Positions 62,966 to 64,000 of a stretch of 64,000 nucleotides of DNA are shown one piece after another. The translations under genes were made by a program, and so were the position numbers. The first letter of the stretch is position 1; each line of letters starts with the position of its first letter. Source of the stretch: CADEEN01 sp963740395 (GTDB lineage Bacteria > Pseudomonadota > Gammaproteobacteria > Burkholderiales > Burkholderiaceae_C); contig CAVUEP010000015.1 in assembly GCA_963740395.1 (NCBI GenBank), forward strand, positions 68,206-132,205, in the 5' to 3' direction. The notes under the pieces were generated by a model. The model was not told the DNA's origin and ran no database searches. It worked only from the letters and a program-made list of their open reading frames with translations.

Positions 62966-63470
62966 GATAAATCTATGGCAATGTATTGCTTTTCACGACA
63001 ATCATTGTTTTTTGTCTTTGATTGACGACGCAAAATTATATTCTGTTAATGTGGCATACTATCCAGATTAACAAAAGTAGAAATTTAAAAATTTAATCAT
63101 CAATAGAAAATTTTGAATTTACGTTTGGTGAAACAATGTTTACAACATTTATTTTATATAACTGTGTTAGACATAATGCATAAAATATAAACACAATTGT
63201 GGTTTAAGGGTGTCATTTTTTTGTGATAGCCTTTAAAATGTATTTTTCTGATAAATACAATGGAAATGTGTATAATTAAAATAAATTATTAATTAATGTA
63301 TATCTCGTATTTCATAAAAATATTATTATCAAGAAGTTTGTGTTGTTAACTAATCCCAGAATTAACATCCAGGAATTTCTTTTCGATATAAAAATATTGG
63401 TACTACTAGTAGGATGACACTTAATAATTTTATCACATTTATTAGTAGCATACGGCACTTCTGACATTCA
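62966..63470. other. AT-rich non-coding stretch of different origin
   Basis: About 505 bases with very high A+T content, unlike everything else in the window. There is no credible open reading frame longer than a few dozen codons and no RNA gene was recognised. The composition suits a eukaryotic intergenic sequence or a very low-GC bacterium. Both edges coincide with truncated bacterial genes. Confidence 0.75.
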
Positions 63471-63815
63471 GCGTACCATTCGGTTTTGTCGCCATGCTCG
63501 GGATGATCTCCCTGTCCGGCATGATCATGAGAAATTCGGTGATATTACTCGATCAGATCGCACAGGATATCGAAGCGGGAATGAACCAGTGGGATGCTGT
63601 CATCGAATCCACGGTGCGCCGTTTCCGCCCCATCATGCTGACCGCCGCCGCTGCGATTCTGGCGATGATACCGCTGACCCGCAGTGTGTTCTGGGGACCG
63701 ATGGCCATCGTCATCATGGGCGGCCTGGCCCAGATGGCTAACCCTGTTCTATCTCCCCGCTCTGTACGCCGTATGGTTCAGGGTCGAAGAGCCCGACAAA
63801 ATCACACAACCGTAA
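63470..63815 (+). pseudogene. C-terminal fragment of an RND efflux transporter
   Basis: AcrB/MexB-type inner-membrane pump, last part only. VPFGFVAMLGMISLSGMIMR, NSVILLDQIAQDIEAGMNQW, RRFRPIMLTAAAAILAMIPL and FWGPMAIVIMGGLA match the final helices of the family. Near 63,735 the frame slips; the rest reads LTLFYLPALYAVWFRVEEPD and stops at 63,815. The N-terminal 900 or so residues are absent because the sequence changes source near 63,470. Confidence 0.8.
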
Positions 63816-64000
63816 TACATGCATGGGGCAACAGGCGCTGCGTGCCATAACTTGCAGTCTTCGCCCAGGCACCCAGATAGCGGCTACACCGAACGGATTT
63901 TTCTCACCATGGAATGCCATGCAAATTGACCCAGTCCTTTTATCGACGAAGGGGTAATGTTTCACGTTGCGGATCATTTACTTGATTCGCGCTTACATGT
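63816..64000. other. Unassigned sequence at the window end
   Basis: 185 bases after the RND fragment. A minus-strand reading of 79 codons (63,738-63,977) crosses the RND gene and resembles no known protein, so no gene is called. It may be the continuation of the same gammaproteobacterial-like piece. Confidence 0.3.

Overview
The window is a mosaic rather than one continuous genome. Positions 1 to about 48,090 are high-GC DNA from a betaproteobacterium of the order Burkholderiales, judged from gene families and conserved order: ndk-rlmN-pilF-rodZ-ispG-hisS, divergent rluD/bamD, odhA-odhB-lpd-zapE and etfB-etfA-acyl-CoA dehydrogenase-nitronate monooxygenase. Positions about 48,095 to 62,600 come from a Nitrospira-like nitrite oxidiser. 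Three short unrelated pieces follow: an alphaproteobacterial-type UvrD helicase fragment (62,600-62,965), a very AT-rich non-coding stretch (62,966-63,470) and the C-terminus of an RND efflux pump (from about 63,470). Each change of source falls inside a gene, which points to a chimeric metagenome contig.

Region 1 (1-28.4 kb) is core betaproteobacterial chromosome. It covers tRNA charging, isoprenoid synthesis, cell shape, type IV pilus assembly, rRNA modification, chromosome segregation, outer-membrane assembly, the 2-oxoglutarate dehydrogenase complex, and an ETF/acyl-CoA dehydrogenase module. It ends at a tRNA-Leu(UAA) gene.

Region 2 (28.5-38.9 kb) is accessory DNA with every gene on the minus strand: a secreted lipoprotein, a beta-lactamase-fold hydrolase, acetyltransferases, three GFA-type zinc proteins, a TrpF paralogue, a TPR protein, a methyltransferase and a thioesterase. 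A few degenerate attC-like sequences suggest that some of these are old gene cassettes.

Region 3 (39.0-48.1 kb) is a chromosomal-integron cassette array. Fourteen attC sites (58-130 nt, most of them one homogeneous family) separate thirteen small minus-strand genes, including a BLUF blue-light sensor, acetyltransferases, a glyoxalase-fold protein, a pentapeptide-repeat protein, small membrane proteins and one cassette present twice. An IS1111-group element sits exactly on the first attC and borrows its stop codon. attC polarity places the integrase to the right, beyond the chimeric junction, so it is not in the window.

Region 4 (48.1-62.6 kb) carries a respiratory cluster: small membrane proteins, a 14-helix cytochrome bd-like oxidase subunit without the usual quinol-binding motif, two membrane-anchored c-type cytochromes, and a diheme cytochrome c fused to an NXR-gamma/ethylbenzene-dehydrogenase-type heme b domain. 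A strong terminator follows, then mobA-like, a GT9 glycosyltransferase, argS, tgt, yajC, secD and a truncated secF. This segment has about 25 frameshifts in 14.5 kb against about 8 in the preceding 48 kb, consistent with low-coverage sequence from a different organism.
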